Both the position numbers and the translations under genes were made by a program. Positions 27,985 to 37,649 of a stretch of 64,000 bases of DNA are shown in pieces. A model generated the notes under the pieces. That model saw only the letters and a list, made by a program, of their open reading frames with translations. It made no database searches and was not told the DNA's origin. Numbering within the stretch: the stretch's first letter is position 1; each line of letters begins with the position of its first letter. Location of the stretch: contig NZ_JARGZF010000002.1 in the NCBI RefSeq assembly GCF_029222705.1, positions 558,001 through 622,000 on the forward strand. The letters run 5' to 3'. This DNA comes from Knoellia sp. p5-6-4. Its GTDB lineage: Bacteria; Actinomycetota; Actinomycetes; Actinomycetales; Dermatophilaceae.

Positions 27985-28413
27985 TCAGAGCTTGGGGAAC
28001 CAGATCGCGATCTCGCGAGACGCGGACTCCGGCGAGTCGGAGCCGTGGACGATGTTCTCCTGGACCTTCCTGCCCCAGTCGCGGCCGAGGTCGCCCCGGA
28101 TCGTGCCGGGCAGTGCCACGGTCGGGTCGGTGGCACCGGCGAGCGCGCGGAAGCCCTCGATGCAGCGGTTGCCCTCGATGACGACGGCGGCGACGTTGCC
28201 GCTCGACATGAACTCGACCAGCGGCTCGTAGAACGGCTTGCCCTCGTGCTCGGCGTAGTGGGCGGCCAGCATCTCGCGCGTCGGCGTCAACACGTCGAGG
28301 GCGACCAGGGCGTAGCCCTTGGCCTCGATGCGGCGGAGCACCTCGCCGGTGAGGCCGCGGGAGAAACCGTCGGGCTTGACCAGGACAAGGGAGCGTTCAG
28401 TCTGAGCAGTCAC
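27985..28413 (-). CDS. ndk: Nucleoside diphosphate kinase
   Basis: Predicted 142-residue enzyme that equilibrates nucleoside di- and triphosphates through a phosphohistidine. It shows ERSLVLVKPDGFSRGL, the GATDP loop and the active-site histidine in NIVHGSDSPESASREIAIWF. The GTG at 28413 gives the standard length. It follows the DUF4233 gene by 5 nt, a conserved actinobacterial arrangement. Confidence 0.96.
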   Translation of the reverse strand: MTAQTERSLVLVKPDGFSRGLTGEVLRRIEAKGYALVALDVLTPTREMLAAHYAEHEGKPFYEPLVEFMSSGNVAAVVIEGNRCIEGFRALAGATDPTVALPGTIRGDLGRDWGRKVQENIVHGSDSPESASREIAIWFPKL

Positions 28414-28418
28414 GGCGG

Positions 28419-28835
28419 TCAGCCTACCGACGGCGGTCGCGCGGACTCGTCGTGGGCCTGTGCCCTCCGCTGGGCCTGCAACGCGTCGATCCTGCTGCCC
28501 TGCACCATGCACAGCACCCACAGGGCCAGGAAGATCAGCCCCACGATGAGCATGGCCGGCACGACGAGCGCACTGAGCAGCGTGAGGGCCTGCACGACCC
28601 ACCCCAGCGTCACCCCCCAGGGCCGGCGCACCAGGCCCGCGGCCACGACGCACAGCACCGCCAGTGCCGAACCCGTCGCCAGCCAGGCGCCGCCACTGTC
28701 GTCCCCACCGGCAGACGACATGGCCCGGGCCGCGAGGGCGCCGAAGAACACGATGATCGACTCGCCGGCGAGCACGGTGGCGAGCATCCGCCAGCTGAAC
28801 GTGCCGAGCGTGCCGTAGAAGGTCAGGTGTCTCAC
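28419..28835 (-). CDS. DUF4233 membrane protein
   Basis: Predicted 138 residues with four transmembrane segments. DUF4233 proteins usually sit between folC and ndk in actinobacteria; their role is unknown. Here the GTG start overlaps the stop of the L7/L12-like gene (GTGA), and folC is displaced 2.2 kb upstream by unrelated genes. Confidence 0.8.
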   Translation of the reverse strand: MRHLTFYGTLGTFSWRMLATVLAGESIIVFFGALAARAMSSAGGDDSGGAWLATGSALAVLCVVAAGLVRRPWGVTLGWVVQALTLLSALVVPAMLIVGLIFLALWVLCMVQGSRIDALQAQRRAQAHDESARPPSVG

Positions 28836-29104
28836 GGCTTGCGCTGCCAGCTGCGGACGTCGATCGCCTGCTTCGCCTGCGCGAGCGAGGCGTTGGTGGC
28901 GTCGCGGTAGATCTTGATGGCGTTGATGGTCTTGCCCTCACTGAGCGCGTGGTCGATCGACTCCTGCACCCGTGGCGCCAGGTCGCTGACCGGCACGGGC
29001 GGCATGGGGTCCTCGGGCACCTGGCGGTCACGGAACTTGGTGACCAGCCAGAAGACCAGCACGACCAGCGCCAGGATCAGCAGCAGCTTGGTGAACGGGT
29101 GCAT
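28832..29104 (-). CDS. Membrane-anchored protein with L7/L12 C-terminal-like domain
   Basis: Predicted 90 residues. One N-terminal transmembrane helix (5-22), a Pro-rich linker, then about 35 residues resembling the ribosomal L7/L12 C-terminal fold (LSEGKTINAIKIYRDATNASLAQAKQAID). Such short proteins are widespread in actinobacteria and have no established function. It is the first gene of the run into DUF4233 and ndk. Confidence 0.7.
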   Translation of the reverse strand: MHPFTKLLLILALVVLVFWLVTKFRDRQVPEDPMPPVPVSDLAPRVQESIDHALSEGKTINAIKIYRDATNASLAQAKQAIDVRSWQRKP

Positions 29105-29175
29105 GCCCCAACCGTATGCCGTGCGCGCGGGGCCGCGCGCACCCCGCCCGGGCAGGTGCCTGATTGGATGAGCTC

Positions 29176-29799
29176 GTGGACGGACCCGCCATCACCACAC
29201 GCCAGCTGCGCCGCACCGTGCTGCTGGTTGCGGCCCTCAACCTCGCCTACTTCTTCGTCGAGGTCGGCGTTGCGCTGGCGATCGGCTCGGTCTCGCTCTT
29301 CGCCGACAGCGTCGACTTCCTCGAGGACACCGCGGTCAACCTGCTCATCGCGCTGGCCCTCGGGCTGAGCGCGCACCGCCGGGCTCTGATGGGCAAGGCG
29401 ATGGCGCTCATCATCCTGGTCCCGGCGCTGGCGGCTCTGTGGCAGGCGGTGGCGAAGTTCTCCGACCCCAGCCCCCCGGACCCGCTCTCCCTCGCGGTCA
29501 CGGCAGGCGGCGCGATCATGGTGAACACCGTCTGCGCACTGCTCCTGGCCCGGATGCGCGCGCACGGCAGCAGCATGTCCCACGCTGCCTACCTCGCCGC
29601 CCGCAACGACGTCATCGCGAACGCCCTGATCATCGTGGTCGCCGGCCTCACGGTGTGGACGCTCTCGGGCTGGCCCGACATCGTCCTGGGCCTCGTGATC
29701 GTGGCGCTCAACGGCACCGCGGCCAAGGAGGTCTGGCAGCTCGCAGAGGAGGAGCGGCTGGCGGCCAAGGCGCTGGCCGGGGAGGAGCTCGACCCGTGA
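29176..29799 (+). CDS. Cation diffusion facilitator-like transporter
   Basis: Predicted 207-residue membrane protein of the CDF superfamily. The metal-site helix reads GSVSLFADSVDFLEDTAVNLLIA, with the paired Asp residues expected in TM2. A second site helix (ARNDVIANALIIVVAGL) is in TM5. No cytoplasmic C-terminal domain is present, so it is a short CDF form. GTG at 29176 is favoured by GGATGAG upstream; a TTG at 29164 is possible. Its stop overlaps the next gene (GTGA). Confidence 0.8.
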   Translation: MDGPAITTRQLRRTVLLVAALNLAYFFVEVGVALAIGSVSLFADSVDFLEDTAVNLLIALALGLSAHRRALMGKAMALIILVPALAALWQAVAKFSDPSPPDPLSLAVTAGGAIMVNTVCALLLARMRAHGSSMSHAAYLAARNDVIANALIIVVAGLTVWTLSGWPDIVLGLVIVALNGTAAKEVWQLAEEERLAAKALAGEELDP

Positions 29800-30839
29800 G
29801 GGCCGTCGCCTACACCGACTACGGCTCCCTGCCGAGGGTCGTCGAGGCGGCCGAGCCGGCATGCCCCGAGGACGGCGTCGTCATCGCGGTGCGCGCCACC
29901 GGCGTGTGCCGCTCGGACTGGCACGCGTGGAAGGGCCACGACCCGGTCACCCTCCCCCACACGCCCGGCCACGAGCTCGCCGGCGTGGTCGCGGAGGTCG
30001 GACCTGCGGTGCGCCGGTGGTCGGTCGGCGACCGGGTCACGGTGCCCTTCGTGTGCGGCTGCGGCACCTGCGACTGGTGCGCCGCCGGTGAGGCGCAGGT
30101 CTGCCCGAACCAGACCCAGCCCGGCTTCACCGGTCCCGGGTCCTTCGCCGAGCGGGTCGCGGTGCACGCTGCCGACCTCAACCTCGTGCTGCTGCCGGAC
30201 TCCGTCGACTTCGTCACGGCAGCCTCGCTCGGCTGCCGGTTCGCCACGGCCTTCCGCGCGCTCACCGTCCACGGGCGAGTGGGCCACGGGGACTGGCTGG
30301 TGGTGCACGGCTGCGGTGGCGTCGGTCTCTCCGCGGTCATGATCGGCGCCGCCCTCGGTGCCAGGGTCGTCGCCGTCGACGTCTCCCCCGCCGCCCTCGA
30401 GCGCGCCCGGGCCGTCGGCGCCGAGGTGGTTGTCGACGCCCGTGAGCGCGCCGACGTGGCGGAGCGGGTGCGGGAGGCCACCAGCGGCGGAGCGCACGTC
30501 TCGCTCGACGCCCTGGGTGCCCCGGAGACCTCCGTGGCCTCGGTGCTCAGCCTCCGGCGGCGGGGACGCCACGTGCAGGTCGGTCTGCTGCTGGGCGACG
30601 CGGCGACGCCGCCGCTGCCGATGGACCGGGTGGTCGCGCACGAGCTGGAGGTCTACGGCTCCCACGGCATGGCGGCGCACGAGTACCCAGCCATGCTGGC
30701 GATGGTCGAGGACGGCCGGTTCCAGCCCGACCTGCTCGTCGGTGACGTCATCGACCTCGACCGGGCCGGCGAGGCACTGGCTGCGATGGACCGACCGCGC
30801 GCCGGGGCCGGCATGACGGTCGTCTCTCTCCCTGCATGA
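29796..30839 (+). CDS. Zinc-dependent alcohol dehydrogenase
   Basis: Predicted 347-residue MDR-family enzyme. Catalytic zinc ligands are visible at GVCRSDWH, GHE (PGHELAGVV) and C near 150 (SLGCRFATAF). Structural zinc cysteines CGCGTCDWCAAGEAQVC are complete. The NAD-binding motif VHGCGGVGLSAVMIG follows near residue 170. The GTG start is coupled to the cation transporter stop; the pairing may mean that this operon supplies metal to the enzyme, but that is inference. Confidence 0.93.
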   Translation: MRAVAYTDYGSLPRVVEAAEPACPEDGVVIAVRATGVCRSDWHAWKGHDPVTLPHTPGHELAGVVAEVGPAVRRWSVGDRVTVPFVCGCGTCDWCAAGEAQVCPNQTQPGFTGPGSFAERVAVHAADLNLVLLPDSVDFVTAASLGCRFATAFRALTVHGRVGHGDWLVVHGCGGVGLSAVMIGAALGARVVAVDVSPAALERARAVGAEVVVDARERADVAERVREATSGGAHVSLDALGAPETSVASVLSLRRRGRHVQVGLLLGDAATPPLPMDRVVAHELEVYGSHGMAAHEYPAMLAMVEDGRFQPDLLVGDVIDLDRAGEALAAMDRPRAGAGMTVVSLPA

Positions 30840-30951
30840 CCGCCTCGTCGCGCCCGGGTCCTTCGGACCATGTCCGGCCGCGGCCACCGGGCGTACGGTC
30901 GACCTGAGGAGCCCCCGATTCGCAGGGCCTCCACACGGGAAGGCAGGAGTC

Positions 30952-31089
30952 ATGGGCCAGAAGTCCAAGCCCACGCACGCGGCCAAGAAGCCGGGCAAGT
31001 CGATCAAGGAGCGACGGGCGGAGAAGCGGGCCAAGGCCGACTTCACGTCCACCCACCTCGACATCCACGAGCTCGCCAAGCACCGCTGA
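30952..31089 (+). CDS. 45-residue basic protein, copy 1 of a tandem pair
   Basis: The translation is Lys/Arg-rich (AAKKPGKSIKERRAEKRAK) and ends HLDIHELAKHR. AGGAG precedes the ATG and TACGGT at 30894-30899 could be its -10. It is highly similar to the gene 59 nt downstream. Short proteins of this kind are conserved in actinobacteria but their function is unknown; binding to nucleic acid is a guess from charge. Confidence 0.75.
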   Translation: MGQKSKPTHAAKKPGKSIKERRAEKRAKADFTSTHLDIHELAKHR

Positions 31090-31147
31090 CGGCGGGGGCG
31101 TACCGTCAGGGGGTGAGGCCACCCAGGCCTCCAGCCAGGGAGCAGCC

Positions 31148-31288
31148 ATGAGTGACAAGTCGCCCCGTTCGCACATGTCCAAGAAGGCCGGCAAGTCCAT
31201 CAAGGAGAAACGCGCCGAGAAGCACGCCAAGACCGACGCCAAGGCGTCGCACCACCTCGACATCCACGACCTGGGCAGGAAGCGGTGA
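31148..31288 (+). CDS. 46-residue basic protein, copy 2 of a tandem pair
   Basis: The translation shares SKKAGKSIKEKRAEKHAK and HLDIHDLGRKR with the previous gene. It has its own GGGAG ribosome-binding site and its own TACCGT (31101-31106), in the same GCGTACSGTC context as the first copy. This suggests duplication of gene plus promoter. The middle (TDAKASH versus ADFTST) has diverged. Confidence 0.75.
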   Translation: MSDKSPRSHMSKKAGKSIKEKRAEKHAKTDAKASHHLDIHDLGRKR

Positions 31289-31333
31289 CATCAGGGCGGC
31301 CACGAACGGTGGCCTTGGCCGTCCTGACCTGAC

Positions 31334-32737
31334 TCACACCTCGGTGGTGCCGAGCAGCATGCGGACCTCTGCGGCGGTGGTCACCGAGCCGGTGGCCACC
31401 ACTCCCCCGCCGACTCCGCCCTCGTCGGCGAGGCCGGCGGCGGTGTCGAGCGCGTCCGGGAGCTGATGGACCACGGTCACGCGGTCCTCGCCGAAGATGT
31501 CCGCGGCGAGCTCGCCGAGCTCCTCGGGCCGCATGGCACGCGGCGACGTCGTCGAGGTGATGACGACGTGGTCGAACACGGGCTCGAGCACCTCGAGCAT
31601 CTCGGTGGCCGGCTTGTCCTTGAGGATCGCGACGACCCCCACGAGTCGGGCGAAGTTGAACGAGTCCTCGAGCGCGTGGCGCAGAGCGAGCGCCCCGGCG
31701 GTGTTGTGGGCGGCGTCCACGATGACCGTGGGTGAGCGCCGGACGATCTCGAGGCGGCCCGGCGAGGCGACCGCGGCCAGCCCGGCTCGGACGACCTCCG
31801 GGTCGAGCCGCTGCTCTCCGCCGCCGAGGAAGGCCTCGACCGCGGCCAGCGCCAGCACCGTGTTGTGGGCCTGGTGCGCGCCGTGCAGCGGCAGGAACAG
31901 GTCGGTGTAGTCACCGGCCATGCCGCGCACCGAGATCTGCTGCCCGCCCACCCCGACCTCGCGGGTGAGGAGACCGAAGTCGTTGCCCTCGAAAGCGATC
32001 CGCGCGCGCACCTCGGTGGCGCGGTCGAGCAGCACCTGGGCGACCTCGGGCTCCTGCACCGCGACGACGGCCACCGCGTCGGGCTTGATGATCCCGGACT
32101 TCTCCCCCGCGATCTCCTCGAGCGTGGTGCCGAGGAAGTGCTGGTGGTCGAGCGCCACCGGGGTCACCACGGCGACCGAGCCGTCGGCGACGTTGGTGGC
32201 GTCCCAGCCGCCGCCCATACCCACCTCGACGATGGCGACGTCGACGGGGGCGTCGGCGAACGCGGCATACGCCACCGCCACGAGCACCTCGAAGAAGGTC
32301 ATGCGCGGGCCGCCCTCGGCGACCGACCGGGCGTCGACCGTCTCGATGAACGGCAGCACGTCGTCGTAGGCGGCGAGGAACTTCTCCTCGGAGATCGGCT
32401 CACCCGACAGCGCGATCCGCTCCCGCACGGTGTGCAGGTGCGGCGAGGTGAACCGGCCCGTGCGCAGGCCCAGCTCGCGCAGCAGCGACTCGATGATGCG
32501 CGTCGTCGACGTCTTGCCGTTGGTGCCGGTCAGGTGGATGACCGGGTAGCTGCGCTGGGGGTCGCCGAGCAGCTCCATCACCGCGGCGATGCGGTCGAGG
32601 CTGGGCTCGAGGTCGTGCTCCGGCGCGCGGGCGAGGATCGCCTCCTCGGCCAGGCGCATCCGCTTCCGGACCTCGAGGTTGTGCGCGGCGGCCTGCTGAG
32701 CGGCGTCGGGGCGACCCGAGCGGTTCGTGCCCGCCAT
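31334..32737 (-). CDS. folC: Bifunctional folylpolyglutamate/dihydrofolate synthase
   Basis: Predicted 467-residue Mur-ligase-fold enzyme that adds glutamate to folates. P-loop HLTGTNGKTSTTRIIESLL near residue 70, FTSPHLHTVRERI after it, DVAIVEVGMGGGWDATNV near 165, and a C-terminal ligase domain (IVDAAHNTAGALALRHAL). The ATG shares one base with the ileS stop (TGATG), so it is translated from the T-box-controlled ileS mRNA. Confidence 0.95.
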   Translation of the reverse strand: MAGTNRSGRPDAAQQAAAHNLEVRKRMRLAEEAILARAPEHDLEPSLDRIAAVMELLGDPQRSYPVIHLTGTNGKTSTTRIIESLLRELGLRTGRFTSPHLHTVRERIALSGEPISEEKFLAAYDDVLPFIETVDARSVAEGGPRMTFFEVLVAVAYAAFADAPVDVAIVEVGMGGGWDATNVADGSVAVVTPVALDHQHFLGTTLEEIAGEKSGIIKPDAVAVVAVQEPEVAQVLLDRATEVRARIAFEGNDFGLLTREVGVGGQQISVRGMAGDYTDLFLPLHGAHQAHNTVLALAAVEAFLGGGEQRLDPEVVRAGLAAVASPGRLEIVRRSPTVIVDAAHNTAGALALRHALEDSFNFARLVGVVAILKDKPATEMLEVLEPVFDHVVITSTTSPRAMRPEELGELAADIFGEDRVTVVHQLPDALDTAAGLADEGGVGGGVVATGSVTTAAEVRMLLGTTEV

Positions 32738-35700
32738 CAGAGCTTCATCACCTTGATGCGCACGGCCTGGCCGTCACCGACCGTGGCCTCGACCACGTCG
32801 GCCCGCTGCGGCAGGGCCTCGAGCTGCGGGGCGGACCCGAACTGCGAGGCGAGCGTCTCCTCGACGATGAGCGACTGGTGGGCCACCGTCGCCTCCCACA
32901 CGTCCTGGTCGCCCGTGACGGTGAGGCTGATCCGGTCGCTGACCTCGAGGCCGGCGTCCCGGCGGGCCTGCTGCACGGCGCGGACGATGTCACGCGCCAG
33001 GCCTTCTTGGGCCAGCTCCGGCGTCACCTCGGTGTCGAGGACGACGAAGCCACCGCTGGGCAGCATCGCCGTGGCGCGCGAGCCGCCCGCCGCGGACTGG
33101 TCGACGACCGTCTCGAGGGCGTACTCGCCCTCCTGCAGCGCCAGGCCACCGGCCACCACCGTGCCGTCCTCGGCCACCGACCAGTCACCGCTCTTGCTGC
33201 CCTTGATGGCCTGCTGCACGTCGCGGCCCAGGCGCGGCCCGGCGGCACGGGCGTTGACGGTCAGCCTCTGCGAGACGCCGAAGTCGGCCTGGCTGGCCTC
33301 CGTCACGTCGCGCAGGGTGACGGTGCGGACGTTGACCTCGTCGGCGACGATCGCGCCGAAGTCCTTCAACGACGCGGCGTCCTGCACCACTACGGTGAGG
33401 TCGCGCAGCGGCAGGCGCACCCGCAGGCTGTTGGCCTTGCGCAGCGACGACGCCGTCGAGCAGACCTCGCGCGCGGTGTCCATGGCCGCCACCAGGGCGT
33501 GGTCGCTCGGCAGGTCCGAGGGGTCGGGCCAGTCGGTGAGGTGCACCGACCGCCCGCCCGTCAGGCCGCGCCAGATCTCCTCGGTGGTCAGCGGCAGCAG
33601 CGGAGCCGCCACCCGGCAGACGACCTCGAGGGCCGTGTAGAGGGTGTCGAACGCCGCCCCCGACACCGACGAGTCGGCGCCGGCGGTGTCCCAGAACCGG
33701 TCCCGGCTGCGCCGGATGTACCAGTTGGTGAGGACGTCGAGGAACGTGCGGGTCGAGTCGCAGGCGCCGGCGATGTCGTAGGCCTCGAGCTGGGTCTGCG
33801 CCTGCTCGACGAACTCGCGCAGCTTGGCCAGCAGGTAGCGGTCGAGCACGTCGGTCGACCCGGTGGACCACTTCGCCTCGTAGCCCTTCCCGCCGTTCGC
33901 GGCGTTGGCGTAGAGGCTGAAGAAGTACCAGGAGTTCCACAGCGGGATCAGCACCTGGCGCACGCCGTCGCGGATGCCCTGCTCGGTGACGACGAGGTTG
34001 CCGCCGCGCAGGATCGGCGAGCTCATGAGGAACCAGCGCATCGCGTCCGCGCCGTCACGGTCGAACACCTCGCGCACATCGGGGTAGTTCTTCAGCGACT
34101 TCGACATCTTCTGCCCGTCGGAGCCGAGCACGATGCCGTGGCTCACGCAGGAGGAGAAGGCGGGCCGGTCGAACAGCGCCGTGGCCAGGATGTGCAGCGT
34201 GTAGAACCAGCCGCGCGTCTGGCCGATGTACTCGACGATGAAGTCGCCCGGGAAGTGGTGCTCGAACCACTCGGCGTTCTCGAACGGGTAGTGCACCTGG
34301 GCGAACGACATCGACCCGGAGTCGAACCACACGTCGAGCACGTCCTCGACCCGGCGCATGGTGGAGTTGCCGGTCGGGTCGTCCGGGTTGGGGCGGGTGA
34401 GCCGGTCGATGAACGGCCGGTGCAGGTCCTTGACCTCGACGCCGAAGTCGCGCTCGAGCTCCTCGAAGCTCCCGTAGACATCGATACGCGGGTACTCCGG
34501 GTTGTCCGACTTCCACACGGGAATCGGGCTGCCCCAGAAGCGGTTTCGCGAGATCGACCAGTCGCGGGCATTCTCGAGCCACTTGCCGAACTGGCCGTGC
34601 TTGACGTGCTCGGGCACCCACGTGATCTGGTCGTTGAGCTCGAGCATGCGGTCCTTGAACTTCGTCACCTCGACGAACCAGGACGAGACGGCCATGTAGA
34701 TCAGCGGCTGCCGGCAGCGCCAGCAGTGCGGGTAGGAGTGCGCGTAGGACTCGCGGCGCAGCAGCACGGTGCCCGGGGTCACCGCGCCGTGGTCGCCCGT
34801 GCCGCGGGTGGCCGCCTTGAGGTCGTCGATGATGAGCGCGTTGGCGTCGAAGACCTGCACGCCCTCGTAGTCGATGACCGGGTAGGCGAACTTGCCGTCG
34901 GCGCCGACGGGCACGACGGGCTTGATGCCCTCGCGGTCGGTCGTGACCTTGTCCTCCTCACCGAAGGCGCCGGCGTTGTGGACCAGGCCGGTGCCGTCGG
35001 TGGTGGTCACGTAGTCGTCGGCCACGATGCGGTGGGCGCCCCGGTGCCCCTTGAAGTAGGAGAACGGCGGCGTGTAGGACCGGCCCACGAGGTCGGATCC
35101 CTTGAGCCGCTCGACGATGCGCGACTCCAACGCCTCCGGGCTGTCGCCGCCGAGCTCGCGGGCGTAGGCCGGGAGCCGGGCCTCCGCGAGGACGTAGCGC
35201 TCCGTCGTGCCGGTGAAGTCCGACTCCACGACGACGTAGTCGATGTCCGGGCCCACCACGACGAGCAGGTTCGACGGCAGGGTCCAGGGCGTGGTCGTCC
35301 AGATGAGGGCCAGCTCGCCGGTCTCGAGGCGCAGGCCGACCGTGACCGAGGGGTCCTGGCGCACCTGGTAGACCTCGTCGTCCATGCGCAGCTCGTGGTT
35401 GCTCAGCGGCGTCTGGTCGTTCCAGCAGTAGGGCAGCACCCGGAAGCCCTCGTACACCAGGCCCTGGTCGTAGAGCTGCTTGAACGCCCAGATGACGCTC
35501 TCCATGTACTGCGGGTTCAGCGTCTTGTAGTCGTTGTCGAAGTCGACCCAGCGCGCCTGCCGGGTGACGTACTCGCGCCACTCGTCGGTGTACTTCAGCA
35601 CCGAGCTGCGGCACTTGGCGTTGAAGTCCTCGATGCCGAGCTCGAGGATCTCGTCCTTGGTCTTGATGCCGAGCTGGCTCATCGCCTCGAGCTCGGCGGG

Positions 35701-36012
35701 CAGGCCGTGGGTGTCCCAGCCGAAACGCCGCTCGACGCGCCTGCCACGCATGGTCTGGTAGCGCGGAACGACGTCCTTGACGTAGCCGGTCAGCAGGTGG
35801 CCGTAGTGCGGCAGGCCGTTGGCGAAGGGCGGTCCGTCGTAGAAGACGAACTCGTTGGCGCCGTTCTCACCCATCTCGCGGTTCGCCACGGACGCCTGGA
35901 AGGTGCCGTCCTCGTCCCAGTACCTGAGGATGCGCTCCTCGATCTCCGGGAACCTCGGGCTCGCGGGGACGCTGGTGCTGGTCGGGTCGCTGGAGACCTT
36001 CGGGTAGGTCAT
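32737..36012 (-). CDS. ileS: Isoleucyl-tRNA synthetase
   Basis: Predicted 1091-residue class Ia synthetase. HIGH-type motif [15 protein letters not shown] near residue 60, CP1 editing domain ([13 protein letters not shown]), KMSKS loop [14 protein letters not shown] near 620, anticodon-binding domain, and a long C-terminal extension typical of the eukaryote-like (mupirocin-tolerant) IleRS class, which lacks the zinc-binding CxxC end. The ATG at 36012 has AAGGA upstream. Translation is probably controlled by the T-box leader. Confidence 0.96.
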   Translation of the reverse strand: MTYPKVSSDPTSTSVPASPRFPEIEERILRYWDEDGTFQASVANREMGENGANEFVFYDGPPFANGLPHYGHLLTGYVKDVVPRYQTMRGRRVERRFGWDTHGLPAELEAMSQLGIKTKDEILELGIEDFNAKCRSSVLKYTDEWREYVTRQARWVDFDNDYKTLNPQYMESVIWAFKQLYDQGLVYEGFRVLPYCWNDQTPLSNHELRMDDEVYQVRQDPSVTVGLRLETGELALIWTTTPWTLPSNLLVVVGPDIDYVVVESDFTGTTERYVLAEARLPAYARELGGDSPEALESRIVERLKGSDLVGRSYTPPFSYFKGHRGAHRIVADDYVTTTDGTGLVHNAGAFGEEDKVTTDREGIKPVVPVGADGKFAYPVIDYEGVQVFDANALIIDDLKAATRGTGDHGAVTPGTVLLRRESYAHSYPHCWRCRQPLIYMAVSSWFVEVTKFKDRMLELNDQITWVPEHVKHGQFGKWLENARDWSISRNRFWGSPIPVWKSDNPEYPRIDVYGSFEELERDFGVEVKDLHRPFIDRLTRPNPDDPTGNSTMRRVEDVLDVWFDSGSMSFAQVHYPFENAEWFEHHFPGDFIVEYIGQTRGWFYTLHILATALFDRPAFSSCVSHGIVLGSDGQKMSKSLKNYPDVREVFDRDGADAMRWFLMSSPILRGGNLVVTEQGIRDGVRQVLIPLWNSWYFFSLYANAANGGKGYEAKWSTGSTDVLDRYLLAKLREFVEQAQTQLEAYDIAGACDSTRTFLDVLTNWYIRRSRDRFWDTAGADSSVSGAAFDTLYTALEVVCRVAAPLLPLTTEEIWRGLTGGRSVHLTDWPDPSDLPSDHALVAAMDTAREVCSTASSLRKANSLRVRLPLRDLTVVVQDAASLKDFGAIVADEVNVRTVTLRDVTEASQADFGVSQRLTVNARAAGPRLGRDVQQAIKGSKSGDWSVAEDGTVVAGGLALQEGEYALETVVDQSAAGGSRATAMLPSGGFVVLDTEVTPELAQEGLARDIVRAVQQARRDAGLEVSDRISLTVTGDQDVWEATVAHQSLIVEETLASQFGSAPQLEALPQRADVVEATVGDGQAVRIKVMKL

Positions 36013-36258
36013 TCGGCAGGTCCTTCGTCGCTCGTGTCGCTTCGACTTCCCACGAGGACGACGTCGCCGGGTCCTTCCCCGGCGGCACCGCGGTACCACC
36101 TCGCTTGCCGTACGCGCCGGAGGTGCCGACGGCATACGACCGCTCTGGTCCAGGCTGTGACGGGCCCTCCCGTCCGGTTCTACTGAGCACCCGCCCACCG
36201 GGCAGGTGGGTGCCGTTCTTCCGGAGGCTCGCCGGTGATGGCCGGGTCGACGCCGTTG
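36013..36258 (-). promoter_or_regulatory. ileS T-box riboswitch (translational, short stem I)
   Basis: On the ileS strand the leader contains the T-box sequence GAGGTGGTACCGCGGTG (36102-36086). Near its 5' end is a small hairpin CCGG-CCATCA-CCGG whose loop carries the Ile specifier ATC (36239-36237). This is followed by GAGCCTCCGGAAGAACGGC, as in known actinobacterial ileS leaders. The ribosome-binding site (GAAGGACC) can pair with GTCCTCGT about 40 nt upstream, giving a sequestrator. Uncharged tRNA-Ile binding would free translation. TAGACT (36270-36265) is a likely -10. Confidence 0.93.
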
Positions 36259-36290
36259 GGACGCAGTCTAGCGGCGCCTAGGGTGGGACC

Positions 36291-37649
36291 GTGACCACGA
36301 TTCCCGCCGCCGTCGCCGCCCGTCTCGTGACCGACCCCGACGTCAAGGCCACGTATGCCGTGGACGAGTCCGTGGGCGCGGTGCCGCCGGGCGACTTCGA
36401 GGTGGTGCGGGCCCGTGACCTCGCCGACGTGGTCGAGGTGATGCGGCACGCGCACGAGACGCGGACCCCGGTGGTGCCCCAGGGTGCACGCAGCTCGCTC
36501 ACCGGTGGTTCAGTCGCCATCGAGGGCGGCATCGTGCTCAACGTCGAGGCGCTCGACACGGTCAGCGAGGTCGACCCGCTCGAGGGGCTGGCCGTGGCCG
36601 GGCCCGGCGTCGTCAACGCCGACCTCAAGGCCACGGTCGCCGAGCATGGCCTGTTCTACCCGCCGGACCCGGCCTCGTCGGCCTTCTGCACGATCGGCGG
36701 CAACGTCGCCACCAACGCCGGCGGGCTGTGCTGCGTGAAGTACGGCGTGACGGCCGACTACGTCCGTGGGCTGCAGGTGGTGCTGCCCGGCGGCGAGGTC
36801 ATCCGCACCGGGCACCGCACCGCCAAGGGCGTGGCCGGGCTGAACCTCACCGGGCTCTTCGTCGGCTCCGAGGGCACCCTGGGCGTCGTGACCGAGGTGG
36901 TGGCCAGGGTCGTGCCGGCCCCCGACCCGGCGCTGACCGTGCTGGGCACGTTCGAGTCCCTGGAGGACGCGAGCACCGCGATCGCCGCCCTGCGACGTGA
37001 GCGCCACGTGCCGAGCCTCGTCGAGCTTATGGACCGCGCCTCGATCACCGCCGTCCAGGCCCTCGCCGACTACGGCTACCCGGGCGACTGCGAGGCGGCG
37101 CTCATCGTGCAGTCCGACCGGCCCGGCCACACCGCCGAGGACGTCGCGCTCTACGCCGAGATCCTCGAGAAGGCCGGGGCCAGCGAGGTCGCCGTCGCTG
37201 ACGACGTGCAGGAGGCCGACCTCCTGCTCGCGGGTCGCCGTGCGCTCAGCCCCGCGCTGGAGGCCAAGGGCCCCCGCTTCCTCGAGGACGTCTGCGTGCC
37301 CGTGGGCCGGCTCACCGACCTCATCCGGGCCGGCCAGCGGATCGCCGCCCGCCGGGGGCTCGAGATCACCATGTCGGGGCACGCAGGCGACGGCAACCTG
37401 CACCCCAGCATCTTCTTCGACGACAAGGACGAGGCCAGCCGCGAGAACGCCGAGGGCGCCTTCGGCGAGCTGGTCGCGACGGCGCTGGAGTTCGGCGGCA
37501 CCATCACCGGCGAGCACGGCGTCGGGTCGCTCAAGGCCAAGTGGCTCGCCCAGGAGCTCGGCGAGCGCGAGCTCGAGCGCCAGCGCGCGGTCAAGGCGCT
37601 GTTCGACCCCCGCGGGATCATGAACCCCGGCCGCGTCTACTGGTCCTGA
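36291..37649 (+). CDS. FAD-linked oxidase (GlcD / D-lactate dehydrogenase type)
   Basis: Predicted 452-residue flavoprotein of the VAO family. FAD-binding PCMH domain with PVVPQGARSSLTGGSVAIEGGIVLN and FCTIGGNVATNAGGLCCVKYG, then the C-terminal substrate domain with MSGHAGDGNLHPSIFFD and GGTITGEHGVGSLKAKWL. It probably oxidises D-lactate, glycolate or another 2-hydroxy acid. GTG start; TAGGGT lies 6 nt upstream (36279-36284), consistent with a leaderless mRNA. Its 3' end overlaps the convergent ATPase gene by 13 bp. Confidence 0.92.
   Translation: MTTIPAAVAARLVTDPDVKATYAVDESVGAVPPGDFEVVRARDLADVVEVMRHAHETRTPVVPQGARSSLTGGSVAIEGGIVLNVEALDTVSEVDPLEGLAVAGPGVVNADLKATVAEHGLFYPPDPASSAFCTIGGNVATNAGGLCCVKYGVTADYVRGLQVVLPGGEVIRTGHRTAKGVAGLNLTGLFVGSEGTLGVVTEVVARVVPAPDPALTVLGTFESLEDASTAIAALRRERHVPSLVELMDRASITAVQALADYGYPGDCEAALIVQSDRPGHTAEDVALYAEILEKAGASEVAVADDVQEADLLLAGRRALSPALEAKGPRFLEDVCVPVGRLTDLIRAGQRIAARRGLEITMSGHAGDGNLHPSIFFDDKDEASRENAEGAFGELVATALEFGGTITGEHGVGSLKAKWLAQELGERELERQRAVKALFDPRGIMNPGRVYWS

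Noticed and set aside
32878-36186. 1100-codon open frame antisense to ileS
   Set aside because: Same cause as above. The ileS frame carries the HIGH and KMSKS motifs and the T-box points in the ileS direction.
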